Assembly (NCBI GenBank): GCA_002315155.1
Contig: DCFY01000159.1
Location: forward strand, 1 to 18,340
Length of the DNA: 18,340 nt
Origin: Megamonas sp. UBA1792
Lineage (GTDB): Bacteria; Bacillota_C; Negativicutes; Selenomonadales; Selenomonadaceae
Direction: 5' to 3'
The stretch's first letter is position 1; the number at the start of each line of letters is the position of its first letter. The notes beneath the pieces are model-generated. The model ran no database searches. It had not been told where the DNA came from and saw only the letters and a program-made list of their open reading frames with translations. Made by a program: the position numbers and the translations under genes. Shown piece after piece: positions 1 through 7,196 of this stretch.

Positions 1-1299
1 AATGATACGAAGGTGCTTTTCCACGATGTTGTGACGAATGAAATCGCCTATGAAAAATTCTATTTTAATGCAGATGCTGTGCCGGAAGATCTTTTGCCGT
101 ATGCATTTTTATTGACTGAACTTATTGGTAAAGTTAATACGGAAAGGCATACCTATGCAGAACTTGCAAATCTTATTAATTTGCATACGGGCGGAATTTC
201 TTATGACCTTGTCGGTTATGCAGCCATGGGGCAGCCAGACTCGCTTTTACCAAAATTTAAGATCAAGGCGAAAGCTCTTGTGTCGAAATTGCCACAGCTT
301 CATGATCTTTTGGCAGAAATTCTCATGATGAGTCGTTTTGATGATAAGAAACGTGTGCTTGAACTTGTTGAGCAGTGCCGATCCGGTATGGAAACGAATG
401 TACTGCGGGCAGCACAGCAGGTTGTAGCCTCACGCCTTATTTCGTATACATCCAGAAGTGGTCTGTACAATGAACAGGGATCATTGACGTTTTATTGGTT
501 TATAAAAGATTTTACAGAAAATTTCGATGAACGATATGAAGAAATGCAGCAGGCATTTGCCCGCCTTGTGCCGATGCTCTGTAATCGTCGTGATCTTATC
601 GTAAGTGTTACAATGGAAAACAGAAGTTATAATGCATTTGCTGACAATTTCAAAGTCCTGCAGGCAAAACTTTCAAGTGAGAGCTTTCCGGCACAGGCAT
701 ACGATTTTGTTCTGAAAAAGGCAAATGAGGGATTTATGACATCAAGCCGTGTTCAGTATGTGTGCAAGGGAGCGAACTTTCTCAAGCTGGGTTATGCTTA
801 CAATGGGTCAATGCGTGTACTTGAAACGATTTTGCGCTATGATTATTTTTGGACGCGTATCCGTGTGCAGGGCGGGGCCTATGGTGCATTTACCCAGTTC
901 AATCGTAATGGAGCAATGCTTTTTGGCTCGTACCGTGATCCGAACCTAGCAGAAACCTTCAATGTTTATGATGAAACAGCAGACTATCTCCAACATTTTT
1001 CTGTAAGTGAACGTGAAATGGATAAGTATATCATCGGTACGATCAGTGGTATTGATACGCCCCTTACATCGCAGATGAAGGGCGAACTTGCTGCTGAGTG
1101 TTATATGCGTAACATTACTCAGGGGGATCGTCAAAAGGCGCGTGATGAGATTCTTGCAACGCGTCAGCCTGATATTGCAGCACTCAGTGAACTTATTTCT
1201 GCCTGCATGAAGGAAAATACAGTTTGTGTGCTGGGAAATGAAGTTAAAATTAAAGAAAACGAAGAACTGTTCAGCAAATTGACGAATATTTTTGCATAA
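1..1299 (+). CDS. PreP-like M16C (insulinase family) metallopeptidase, C-terminal part
   Basis: The reading frame is open from the first base, so this is the 3' part (about 432 residues) of a larger gene. The GTG at 13 is only an internal codon. The visible half matches the C-terminal region of presequence-protease-like M16C peptidases: the IRVQGGAYGA block, followed by a GSYRDPNL segment, is characteristic of that family. M16C enzymes are large zinc peptidases of about 970 residues that degrade unfolded peptides inside a two-half chamber. The zinc site (HxxEH) lies in the N-terminal half, outside the window, so catalytic competence cannot be judged here. The gene ends 140 bp before dapA with no convincing terminator hairpin. 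It is probably a cytoplasmic housekeeping peptidase with no obvious functional tie to its neighbours. Confidence 0.85.
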   Translation, partial: NDTKVLFHDVVTNEIAYEKFYFNADAVPEDLLPYAFLLTELIGKVNTERHTYAELANLINLHTGGISYDLVGYAAMGQPDSLLPKFKIKAKALVSKLPQLHDLLAEILMMSRFDDKKRVLELVEQCRSGMETNVLRAAQQVVASRLISYTSRSGLYNEQGSLTFYWFIKDFTENFDERYEEMQQAFARLVPMLCNRRDLIVSVTMENRSYNAFADNFKVLQAKLSSESFPAQAYDFVLKKANEGFMTSSRVQYVCKGANFLKLGYAYNGSMRVLETILRYDYFWTRIRVQGGAYGAFTQFNRNGAMLFGSYRDPNLAETFNVYDETADYLQHFSVSEREMDKYIIGTISGIDTPLTSQMKGELAAECYMRNITQGDRQKARDEILATRQPDIAALSELISACMKENTVCVLGNEVKIKENEELFSKLTNIFA

Positions 1300-1374
1300 C
1301 TTTGAAAATCTGTTTTTGGTCATTGTACAAATGTTTTATTTCTCCAATGCAGACTCTATAGGGTTTGAATAGGA

Positions 1375-1403
1375 TTGACTTTAGGCAAAGTACATGTAAT
1401 AAT
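1375..1403 (+). promoter_or_regulatory. Probable sigma-A promoter of dapA
   Basis: TTGACT (1375-1380) is followed after 17 bp by AATAAT (1398-1403), inside TAATAAT. It lies about 37 bp before the dapA start, whose ribosome site AAGGGGG is at 1424-1430. The -35 is close to consensus and the -10 is moderate. Confidence 0.45.
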
Positions 1404-1439
1404 GAAATTTAAATGCAGAGATTAAGGGGGATATTATAG

Positions 1440-2327
1440 ATGAAGGATTTAGTATTTAAGGGTGCAGGAGTTGCACTTGTAACACCTTTTACAGATGATG
1501 GGATTAATTTCCCGGAGCTTGCCCGTCTGATTGAATTTAATATTGAAAATGGAACGGATGCAATCGTCATTACGGCAACGAGCGGCGAAGCTGCGACAAT
1601 GAGTGATGATGAACATAAAGAAGCTATTAAATTTGCGGTTGAGCAGGTAAAAGGGCGTATACCGGTTATTGCTGGCACAGGATCGAATGATACAGCCTAT
1701 GCTGTACAGCTTTCCCAGTATGCGGAAAAGGCTGGTGCTGATGCGCTGCTTATGGTTACACCGTATTACAACAAGTGCACACAGCAGGGTCTTATTAAGC
1801 ATTTTACGTATGTAGCTGATCGTGTGAATATACCTATTATTCTCTATAATGTTCCGTCGCGTACGGGTGTGAATATTAAGCCGTCGACGTATGCGGAGCT
1901 GGCAAAGCATCCGCGTATTGTGGCGACGAAGGAAGCTAGTGGCGATATTTCTGCAATCCTCAAAGTACGTCAGCTTTGCGGGGATAATCTTACAATCTAT
2001 TCCGGCAATGATGATCAGATCGTGGCGCTCATGGCCCTTGGTGGTAAAGGGGTTATCTCAGTGCTTTCCAACGTTGCGCCGCAGTATACGCATGATATGT
2101 GCCAGTGCTTTTTTGATGGTAAGGTAGAAGAAGCTGCAAAGATGCAAGCCGATGCGCTTGATCTTATTGAGGCTCTTTTTCTTGAGGTCAATCCAATTCC
2201 GGTAAAGACAGCACTGCGCCTTATGGGTTATAAGGCAGGTCCGCTTCGTTTGCCGCTTTGCGATATGGAAGCTGCAAATTTTGAACAGTTGAGTGTAATT
2301 ATGAAGAAACATGGTCTGGCGAAATAA
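1440..2327 (+). CDS. dapA: 4-hydroxy-tetrahydrodipicolinate synthase
   Basis: DapA condenses pyruvate with L-aspartate-4-semialdehyde in the first committed step of diaminopimelate and lysine synthesis. The 295-residue protein is the usual family length and is cytoplasmic. A TIM-barrel Schiff-base lysine is visible as Lys164 in the TKEASGD motif. PSRTG carries the arginine that binds the semialdehyde carboxylate and separates DapA from N-acetylneuraminate lyases. PYYNK carries the catalytic tyrosine. Two positions are slightly unusual: ATSGE replaces the common GTTGE, and NKCTQ replaces NKPTQ. The ATG has AAGGGGG nine bases upstream. The gene appears monocistronic, with its own promoter and a terminator at 2346-2381. 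Its substrate aspartate semialdehyde is also the expected co-substrate of the dehydrogenase at 16929. Confidence 0.95.
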   Translation: MKDLVFKGAGVALVTPFTDDGINFPELARLIEFNIENGTDAIVITATSGEAATMSDDEHKEAIKFAVEQVKGRIPVIAGTGSNDTAYAVQLSQYAEKAGADALLMVTPYYNKCTQQGLIKHFTYVADRVNIPIILYNVPSRTGVNIKPSTYAELAKHPRIVATKEASGDISAILKVRQLCGDNLTIYSGNDDQIVALMALGGKGVISVLSNVAPQYTHDMCQCFFDGKVEEAAKMQADALDLIEALFLEVNPIPVKTALRLMGYKAGPLRLPLCDMEAANFEQLSVIMKKHGLAK

Positions 2328-2345
2328 GACAAGAATAGATGATTT

Positions 2346-2381
2346 AGCCGTGCATGGTGATTGCGATGTACGGCTTTTTTT
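2346..2381 (+). terminator. Intrinsic terminator after dapA
   Basis: AGCCGTGCAT (2346-2355) pairs with ATGTACGGCT (2366-2375) as a 10-bp stem with one G-U pair and a 10-nt loop. A run of six T follows at 2376-2381. Confidence 0.8.
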
Positions 2382-2399
2382 ATAAAACAAAAAAATACA

Positions 2400-2428
2400 T
2401 TGCAAAATATTCGTATAACTTCTACAAT
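2400..2428 (+). promoter_or_regulatory. Sigma-A promoter of the superoxide reductase gene
   Basis: TTGCAA (2400-2405), a 17-bp spacer and TACAAT (2423-2428), about 50 bp before the start codon and directly after the dapA terminator. No clear PerR or Fur box is visible around it. Confidence 0.65.
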
Positions 2429-2477
2429 GGAATATATGGAATGGAAAACCATAATCTAGTCAGAGGAGGAATTTGTA

Positions 2478-2867
2478 ATGGATCAGAAAAGAAGCTTTTT
2501 TATTTGCCGGAAGTGCGGTAATATTGTTGGTGTCATTAATTCAGGTGGTGGAGTACTGACCTGCTGCGGGCAGCCAATGGAAGAACTTGTGGCAAACACG
2601 ACCGATGCCGCACAGGAAAAGCATGTGCCTGTTGTTGAAAAAGTGGGTAATGAAATTATTGTGAAGGTTGGCAGTGTGCCGCATCCAATGACAGAAGAAC
2701 ATCTTATTCAGTGGATTTACTTACTGTCGAAAAAGGGCGGACAGCGAAAGTCTTTGAAGGCAGGGGATGCACCAGAAGCAAGATTTGCTCTGACGGCAGA
2801 CGATGCAGTTGTAGCCGTATATGAATACTGTAATTTGCATGGCCTCTGGAAGACGGAAAAGGTTTAA
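2478..2867 (+). CDS. dfx: Desulfoferrodoxin-type superoxide reductase (2Fe-SOR)
   Basis: It reduces superoxide to hydrogen peroxide in the cytoplasm of anaerobes, using electrons from rubredoxin-like donors. The 129 residues carry both iron sites. The N-terminal desulforedoxin-like Fe(Cys)4 site is Cys10, Cys13, Cys29 and Cys30 (CRKCG and TCCG). The C-terminal catalytic Fe(His)4Cys site is His49 (in EKHVP), His69 (PHPM), His75, Cys118 and His121 (YCNLHGLW). The functional Glu47-Lys48 pair before the first histidine is also present. All metal ligands are intact, so the protein should be active. AGAGGAGGA lies just upstream of the ATG. It is a single-gene unit with a promoter at 2400-2428 and a perfect-stem terminator at 2873-2910. 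It supports an anaerobic lifestyle with brief oxygen exposure, and it sits beside genes for an oxygen-labile iron-sulfur dehydratase. Confidence 0.95.
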   Translation: MDQKRSFFICRKCGNIVGVINSGGGVLTCCGQPMEELVANTTDAAQEKHVPVVEKVGNEIIVKVGSVPHPMTEEHLIQWIYLLSKKGGQRKSLKAGDAPEARFALTADDAVVAVYEYCNLHGLWKTEKV

Positions 2868-2872
2868 TTTTG

Positions 2873-2910
2873 CAAGGGAAATTGCATAGTGGCAATTTCC
2901 CTTGTTTTTT
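2873..2910 (+). terminator. Intrinsic terminator after dfx
   Basis: CAAGGGAAATTGC (2873-2885) and GCAATTTCCCTTG (2892-2904) form a perfect 13-bp stem with a 6-nt loop, followed by six T. It lies between dfx and sdaAB. Confidence 0.9.
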
Positions 2911-2944
2911 GCTATAAAATAAAGAAATGAAGTGGGGTCAGCAT

Positions 2945-3607
2945 ATGCAAGGGGTTTTTGATATTATCGGGCCTATCATGATCGGACCTTCCAGTTCACA
3001 TACAGCAGGGGCGGTACGACTGGGAATCATTGCAGGAAAGATTCTGGGAGAAGATACTGTGAAGGCAGAGATTAATTTGCATGGTTCTTTTGCCAAAACT
3101 TATAGGGGACATGGAACGGATAAGGCGATTATTGCCGGTATCATGGGGTTTATGCCGGATGACGAACGTATCAGGGATGCATTGTCAATAGCGACGAAAA
3201 AAGGGATGGAGTATCAGTTCCAGCCTGTAAATCTTGAGAACGCACATCCAAATACAGTCGTTATTTACCTAACGGGAAAATCCGGACGCGTTGCACGTGT
3301 ACGCGGGGCATCAATTGGTGGTGGCACTATTCTTGTGACAAATATCGATGGTTATGATGTTGAGCTGACGGGTCAGTATCCGGCAATTATTATTATTCAT
3401 CGTGATTGCCCGGGGGTTATTACGAAGGTTACGAGTATTTTATCGCGGTATGAGTTGAATATTGCTTTTATGCGTGTATCACGGCAGAATCGCGGTGAGG
3501 CAGCTATGATGATTATTGAGATGGATGATGTTATTTCAGAAGATGTTATCGATGAATGCAAGCAGGTCTATGAAGTGCAGGATGCTTTTAGTATTCCGGC
3601 GATTTAG
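2945..3607 (+). CDS. sdaAB: L-serine dehydratase, beta subunit
   Basis: With SdaAA it forms the iron-sulfur L-serine ammonia-lyase that converts serine to pyruvate and ammonia. I take the ATG at 2945 as the start: GGGG at 2934-2937 lies 7 nt before it, and it yields the family-typical N-terminus MQGVFDIIGPIM. The in-frame ATG at 2927 has no ribosome site. The N-terminal part carries the conserved PSSSHTAGA stretch of the serine dehydratase beta domain. The last 70 or so residues form an ACT-like domain, beginning around YPAIIIIHRDCPG, a fold often used for amino acid sensing. The 220-residue length is normal for a split-subunit Firmicutes enzyme. sdaAA follows after 11 bp, so the two are co-translated. 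A weak TATAAA lies just after the dfx terminator, but I see no firm promoter. Confidence 0.93.
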   Translation: MQGVFDIIGPIMIGPSSSHTAGAVRLGIIAGKILGEDTVKAEINLHGSFAKTYRGHGTDKAIIAGIMGFMPDDERIRDALSIATKKGMEYQFQPVNLENAHPNTVVIYLTGKSGRVARVRGASIGGGTILVTNIDGYDVELTGQYPAIIIIHRDCPGVITKVTSILSRYELNIAFMRVSRQNRGEAAMMIIEMDDVISEDVIDECKQVYEVQDAFSIPAI

Positions 3608-3618
3608 GGGAGAACGGC

Positions 3619-4494
3619 ATGATTGTTTTCAATACAATAAAAGATTTGATTCAGATGGCAGAAGAAAAGGAAATGCCGATACATAAGCTTGTCATTGCAC
3701 GGGAGGTGCATATGTCACAGCATAGTCAGAAAACGGTTATCAAAGATATGCAGAAGAATTGGCAGGTCATGCAGGAAGCAGCGAAACGGGGCAGTCTGAA
3801 TGAGGAGCGTTCCGTAAGCAACCTTACGGGCGGTGATGCAAAACGTATTTTTGAGCGAAGCTCGTATGGCTATACAGGAAATACGGTAATGAAGGCAGCA
3901 GCCTATGCTGTAGGCATTAGTGAAGTGAATGCAGTCATGGGAAAGATTGTTGCATGCCCGACTGCCGGAGCATGCGGTATTCTGCCTGCAGCGGTGCTCG
4001 CAGGAGCAGAGAAAAATAAAAATAGTGAAGAAGAGGTTGTAAATGCATTTTTTACAGCGGCTGGTATTGGGATGGTTATTGCACAAAATGCCTCGATTTC
4101 CGGAGCAGCAGGTGGCTGCCAGGCAGAGTGCGGCTCGGCAGCTGGTATGGCAGCCGGGGCTCTTGTGGAACTTGCGGGAGGTACACCGGATCAGATCGGA
4201 CAGGGTGTTGCTTTGGCACTTAAAAATATGCTGGGGCTTGTTTGTGATCCTGTTGCCGGACTCGTGGAGGTGCCATGCGTGAAGCGCAATGGTTTTGCGA
4301 CGGTGCAGGCAATGCTGGCAGCCGATATGGCGCTTGCGGGCGTGAAGTCGGTGATTCCGGTTGATGAAGTTATCATGGCGATGTGCAAAATAGGAAAGGC
4401 GATACCAAAATCTTTGCGTGAAACATCAGAGGCTGGGCTTGCTGCTACGCCGACGGCAAAGAAAATTGAGGAAAGATTGTATGGGAAGAAATAA
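3619..4494 (+). CDS. sdaAA: L-serine dehydratase, alpha subunit (iron-sulfur catalytic subunit)
   Basis: This is the catalytic subunit of the oxygen-sensitive [4Fe-4S] serine dehydratase, which feeds serine carbon into pyruvate. The 291 residues show the conserved cysteine-bearing segments of the family: CPTAGACG, QAECGSAAGM and CDPVAGLVEVPC. The cluster ligands are expected among these. The ATG follows GGGGAGA at 3607-3613, and the gene lies 11 bp after sdaAB. No clear terminator is visible in the roughly 200 bp that separate it from the next gene. The superoxide reductase upstream could indirectly protect such a cluster, although it is a separate transcription unit. Confidence 0.94.
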   Translation: MIVFNTIKDLIQMAEEKEMPIHKLVIAREVHMSQHSQKTVIKDMQKNWQVMQEAAKRGSLNEERSVSNLTGGDAKRIFERSSYGYTGNTVMKAAAYAVGISEVNAVMGKIVACPTAGACGILPAAVLAGAEKNKNSEEEVVNAFFTAAGIGMVIAQNASISGAAGGCQAECGSAAGMAAGALVELAGGTPDQIGQGVALALKNMLGLVCDPVAGLVEVPCVKRNGFATVQAMLAADMALAGVKSVIPVDEVIMAMCKIGKAIPKSLRETSEAGLAATPTAKKIEERLYGKK

Positions 4495-4692
4495 GAAATA
4501 AGAAATTATGGTAAGCCCTGTGTGTAAAAATGTACGATGAAATAAGACATTTCTGCTTGTGCTTCTATGAGGCTGTATTAGTGATAATTGTTGTTGTGAT
4601 CGCTTTTTTCTGTAAATTCATAGCAGTCTATGGTAAGATGGGAGTAGTTGTACAAGCAAAATGATTTTAATTATGAAAGGGGAGAGAGTTTT

Positions 4693-5565
4693 ATGGATAT
4701 AAAAAAAATCGGATTTATCGGGACAGGTGTTATGGGAAAGAGTATGGCTGGCAATCTTTTTAAAGCGGGATTTGCAGTCAGTGTTTATACACGTACAAAG
4801 GAAAAAGCAGAAGACCTTATTATGCAGGGAATTGGCTGGGAGGAATCTGCGGCAATACTTGCGGCAAAGTCGGATGTTATCATCTCTATGGTAGGGTATC
4901 CAAAGGATGTTGAGGATATTTATTTAGGGCGGAATGGCGTATTGAAGGCGGCAGTAAAAGGCAGTTACATTGTCGACATGACAACGTCGAGTCCGACACT
5001 TGCCCAGAGGCTTTCCGTTGCAGCGGGGAAGATTGGGCTGTCAGTACTTGATGCGCCTGTATCCGGCGGGGATGTCGGTGCACGCGATGCGAAGCTGGCG
5101 ATTATGGTTGGTGGCGAAGAAGCAGATTATGAAACGCTTTTGCCAATATTCAAGACGATGGGAACCAATATTCAGTATTTTGGCAAGGCAGGTTCAGGAC
5201 AATATGCAAAGATGAGCAATCAGATTGCAATTGCATCCAATATGGTTGGTGTATGTGAGGCGCTTGCTTATGCAAAGAAGTGCGGTCTTGATCCGCAGAA
5301 GCTCTTGGCAACGATATCAACAGGGGCTGCAGGATCATGGTCACTGTCGAATCTTGCACCGCGTATGGTCAGGGAAGATTATACACCGGGATTTTTTATC
5401 AAGCATTTTATCAAGGATATGCGTATTGCAATTACTTCTGCTGATGAGATGAAGCTGGATCTGCCAGGGCTTAAGCTGGCAAAAAAACTGTATACAGAGC
5501 TTGTCACGGAAGGCTGCGGTGATGATGGTACGCAAGCACTTATCAAATGGTATTTGAAACAGTAA
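4693..5565 (+). CDS. NAD(P)-dependent beta-hydroxyacid dehydrogenase (3-hydroxyisobutyrate dehydrogenase / tartronate semialdehyde reductase family)
   Basis: This 290-residue cytoplasmic oxidoreductase belongs to the family of 3-hydroxyisobutyrate dehydrogenase, GarR and GlxR, which interconvert beta-hydroxyacids and semialdehydes. The Rossmann motif GFIGTGVMG is at the N-terminus, the DAPVSGG substrate-binding signature is central, and the catalytic lysine is Lys173 in GSGQYAKMSNQ. The C-terminal helical domain carries the FIKDM segment. I use the ATG at 4693 because AAAGGGGAGAGA sits just upstream and the Rossmann strand begins immediately after. An in-frame ATG at 4648 would only add a non-conserved tail. 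The exact substrate cannot be read from sequence. Serine dehydratase upstream may be coincidental. Transcription ends at the hairpin at 5580-5634. Confidence 0.85.
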   Translation: MDIKKIGFIGTGVMGKSMAGNLFKAGFAVSVYTRTKEKAEDLIMQGIGWEESAAILAAKSDVIISMVGYPKDVEDIYLGRNGVLKAAVKGSYIVDMTTSSPTLAQRLSVAAGKIGLSVLDAPVSGGDVGARDAKLAIMVGGEEADYETLLPIFKTMGTNIQYFGKAGSGQYAKMSNQIAIASNMVGVCEALAYAKKCGLDPQKLLATISTGAAGSWSLSNLAPRMVREDYTPGFFIKHFIKDMRIAITSADEMKLDLPGLKLAKKLYTELVTEGCGDDGTQALIKWYLKQ

Positions 5566-5579
5566 TTGATAAGAAATAT

Positions 5580-5634
5580 AAACAGAGTTGCTGTATTAGG
5601 GGAAAGTGAAAATCCCTGTACAGCAACTCTGTTT
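5580..5634. terminator. Bidirectional intrinsic terminator between convergent genes
   Basis: AAACAGAGTTGCTGTA (5580-5595) and TACAGCAACTCTGTTT (5619-5634) form a perfect 16-bp stem, with GGGA/TCCC able to extend inside the loop. T-rich sequence follows on both strands. It serves the dehydrogenase gene on + and the gtrA-like gene on -. Confidence 0.85.
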
Positions 5635-5649
5635 GTTTTGTTATTAAAA

Positions 5650-6051
5650 TTATTTTCTGCCAAAGGCAAAAAGCTTTACCATAAGGAATGTAGCTGGAAT
5701 ACCGATGATGGCAGCGATGATATAGGAAACAATTGGCGGATAAGCCAGTATATTATAAAAGATAACGACGATAATGTTTTCGATGATAAAGTTTGGAATA
5801 TAAGAAATTGCAAATTTTATGTATTGATTTCGGTTGCAAGATTGTTTGAAAACAATCTTGCAATTCATGTAGTAAGCAAAAGAAAGACTGGCCAGGTAGC
5901 CAAGGATAAAGGAGAAATTTGCGTTGGGAATACCAAAGGAGAGAAGCCAGGCGAGAAAACTCGCATTGAAGGTATTGATACAGCCAATAAAGAGAAACAG
6001 AATAAATTCACGAGTAAAAAAATGATGCTTGATTTGTTTTATGACGTGCAA
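5650..6051 (-). CDS. GtrA family membrane protein (likely lipid-linked sugar translocation)
   Basis: This small GtrA-like (PF04138-type) protein has four predicted membrane helices: roughly residues 18-37 (ILFLFIGCINTF), 43-63, 75-97 and 103-125. Family members are thought to move polyprenyl-phosphate-linked sugars across the inner membrane or to anchor the matching glycosyltransferase. I place the start at TTG (6051-6049), giving 133 residues, because AAAGGAGG (6066-6059) is spaced 7 nt before it. The upstream in-frame ATG at 6093 overlaps the -10 box of the promoter at 6113-6085 and lacks a ribosome site. It is divergent from the GtrB/ArnC-like glycosyltransferase at 6230, its probable partner. 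The open + strand frame covering this stretch is a shadow with no recognisable protein. Confidence 0.85.
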   Translation of the reverse strand: MHVIKQIKHHFFTREFILFLFIGCINTFNASFLAWLLSFGIPNANFSFILGYLASLSFAYYMNCKIVFKQSCNRNQYIKFAISYIPNFIIENIIVVIFYNILAYPPIVSYIIAAIIGIPATFLMVKLFAFGRK

Positions 6052-6058
6052 GGGAAGT

Positions 6059-6066
6059 CCTCCTTT
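6059..6066 (-). promoter_or_regulatory. Ribosome binding site that fixes the gtrA-like start
   Basis: AAAGGAGG on the minus strand lies inside the longer ORF and 7 nt before TTG (6051). It supports initiation at that TTG rather than at the ATG at 6093. Confidence 0.7.
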
Positions 6067-6084
6067 GATGTGTATGCTTCTTGC

Positions 6085-6113
6085 ATTATCCATGTATTTT
6101 ATCTGTTTGTCAA
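6085..6113 (-). promoter_or_regulatory. Sigma-A promoter of the gtrA-like gene
   Basis: On the minus strand: TTGACA (6113-6108, perfect consensus), a 17-bp spacer and GATAAT (6090-6085). Transcription would start near 6078, downstream of the ATG at 6093, which excludes that ATG as the start from this promoter. Confidence 0.7.
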
Positions 6114-6133
6114 CTTTATCCGGAAATATTCGA

Positions 6134-6162
6134 TTGTGTATTTAAGCTGTGACCATTATAAT
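6134..6162 (+). promoter_or_regulatory. Sigma-A promoter of the glycosyltransferase gene
   Basis: TTGTGT (6134-6139), a 17-bp spacer and a perfect TATAAT (6157-6162). It is divergent from the gtrA promoter, with the two -35 boxes about 20 bp apart. Confidence 0.65.
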
Positions 6163-6229
6163 AATAAGGTAAACTTTTAGCAGTCTGTCAGTAGAACAGC
6201 CTGTAAGCAAATATAGAGGAATGAAGTGG

Positions 6230-7183
6230 ATGGGAATAATGAAGTTGATATCGATTGTAGTACCTGTTTATAATGAAGAGGATAATATCCGTCACTTTTA
6301 CGGTGCAATATGTGATGTTATGGAGAAACTACCTTATGAGTTTGAGCTGATTTTTGTCGACGATGGTTCCAGAGATCGCAGTCGACAGATTCTACGGGAA
6401 CTAGAGACGAAAGACAAGCGTGTGCAGCCGATTTTTCTCGCTCGTAATTTTGGGCATCAGCTGGCGTTGACATGTGGTCTTGACAATGCAGATGGTGATG
6501 CAGTCATTATGATGGATGGTGATATGCAGCATCCGCCGGAGCTTATACCAGTCCTTGTCGGGAAATGGGAAGCGGGCTTTGAGGTTGTGCAGACGATTCG
6601 TAAGACAACGGAAGGTGTATCGGCTGTAAAAAAGCTTACATCTTATTATTATTATAAAGTATTAAATCTGTTATCGAGTGTACATATCCAGGAGGGCGGA
6701 TCGGATTTCCGTCTTATGGACAAGGTGGTTGTCAGGTCTTTTCGCCGTTATAAGGAACATGGTCGTTTTATTCGCGGTATGATTGGTGCTATGGGATATA
6801 AACAGACGCAGATTGAGTTTGTTGCGCTAAAACGTTTTGCTGGAGTCTCGAAGTTTTCACCGCGTAAGATGCTGCATTTTGCCCTTGATGGAATACTTTC
6901 GTATTCAACATTGCCTTTGCGGTTTGGTTTGTATGGCGGTGTTCTTTGTGGTGGACTGAGTTTTGCACTTTTACTGCATGTACTTTATATCAAGTGGTTT
7001 ACGCTGGATGCAGTTCCAGGCTGGGCGACGATTACAGGCTGCATACTTTTTTTTGGTGGTGTACAGCTTGCAATTCTGGGAATCATCGGGGAATATATTG
7101 GCCGCATCTTTGAGGAAGTTAAGAATCGACCGCTTTATCTTATTGCCCGTGGCAAACCCAAAAATGAAGAACAAGAGGTATAA
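6230..7183 (+). CDS. GT2 family polyprenol-phosphate glycosyltransferase (GtrB/ArnC/DPM1-like)
   Basis: It is predicted to transfer a sugar from a nucleotide sugar to undecaprenyl phosphate on the cytoplasmic face of the membrane. The N-terminal GT-A domain shows SIVVPVYNEEDN, VDDGSRD and the metal-binding DGD in MMDGDMQHPPE. GGSDFRLMD follows, and then two hydrophobic C-terminal segments (around FGLYGGVLCGGLSFALLLH and ITGCILFFGGVQLAILGIIG). This is the usual GtrB/ArnC layout at about 317 residues. Starts at 6221, 6230 and 6239 are all in frame. AGAGGA (6215-6220) abuts the first and sits 9 nt from the second, so I prefer 6230. It is divergent from a GtrA-like protein, suggesting a two-part sugar-lipid module for a cell-surface polymer. 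It ends only 13 bp from the convergent alkD-like gene, with no terminator seen. Confidence 0.88.
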   Translation: MGIMKLISIVVPVYNEEDNIRHFYGAICDVMEKLPYEFELIFVDDGSRDRSRQILRELETKDKRVQPIFLARNFGHQLALTCGLDNADGDAVIMMDGDMQHPPELIPVLVGKWEAGFEVVQTIRKTTEGVSAVKKLTSYYYYKVLNLLSSVHIQEGGSDFRLMDKVVVRSFRRYKEHGRFIRGMIGAMGYKQTQIEFVALKRFAGVSKFSPRKMLHFALDGILSYSTLPLRFGLYGGVLCGGLSFALLLHVLYIKWFTLDAVPGWATITGCILFFGGVQLAILGIIGEYIGRIFEEVKNRPLYLIARGKPKNEEQEV

Positions 7184-7196
7184 AAAAGTGCGGGTT

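Noticed and set aside
1321..1342. CATTGTACAAATG followed by TTTTATTT as a terminator of the M16 peptidase gene
   Set aside because: The stem is only about four base pairs around a near-palindromic centre, too weak for an intrinsic terminator.
5566..6180. A 204-codon open frame on the + strand
   Set aside because: It lies opposite the GtrA-like gene, has a low-complexity lysine-rich translation with no family resemblance, and starts inside the bidirectional terminator.
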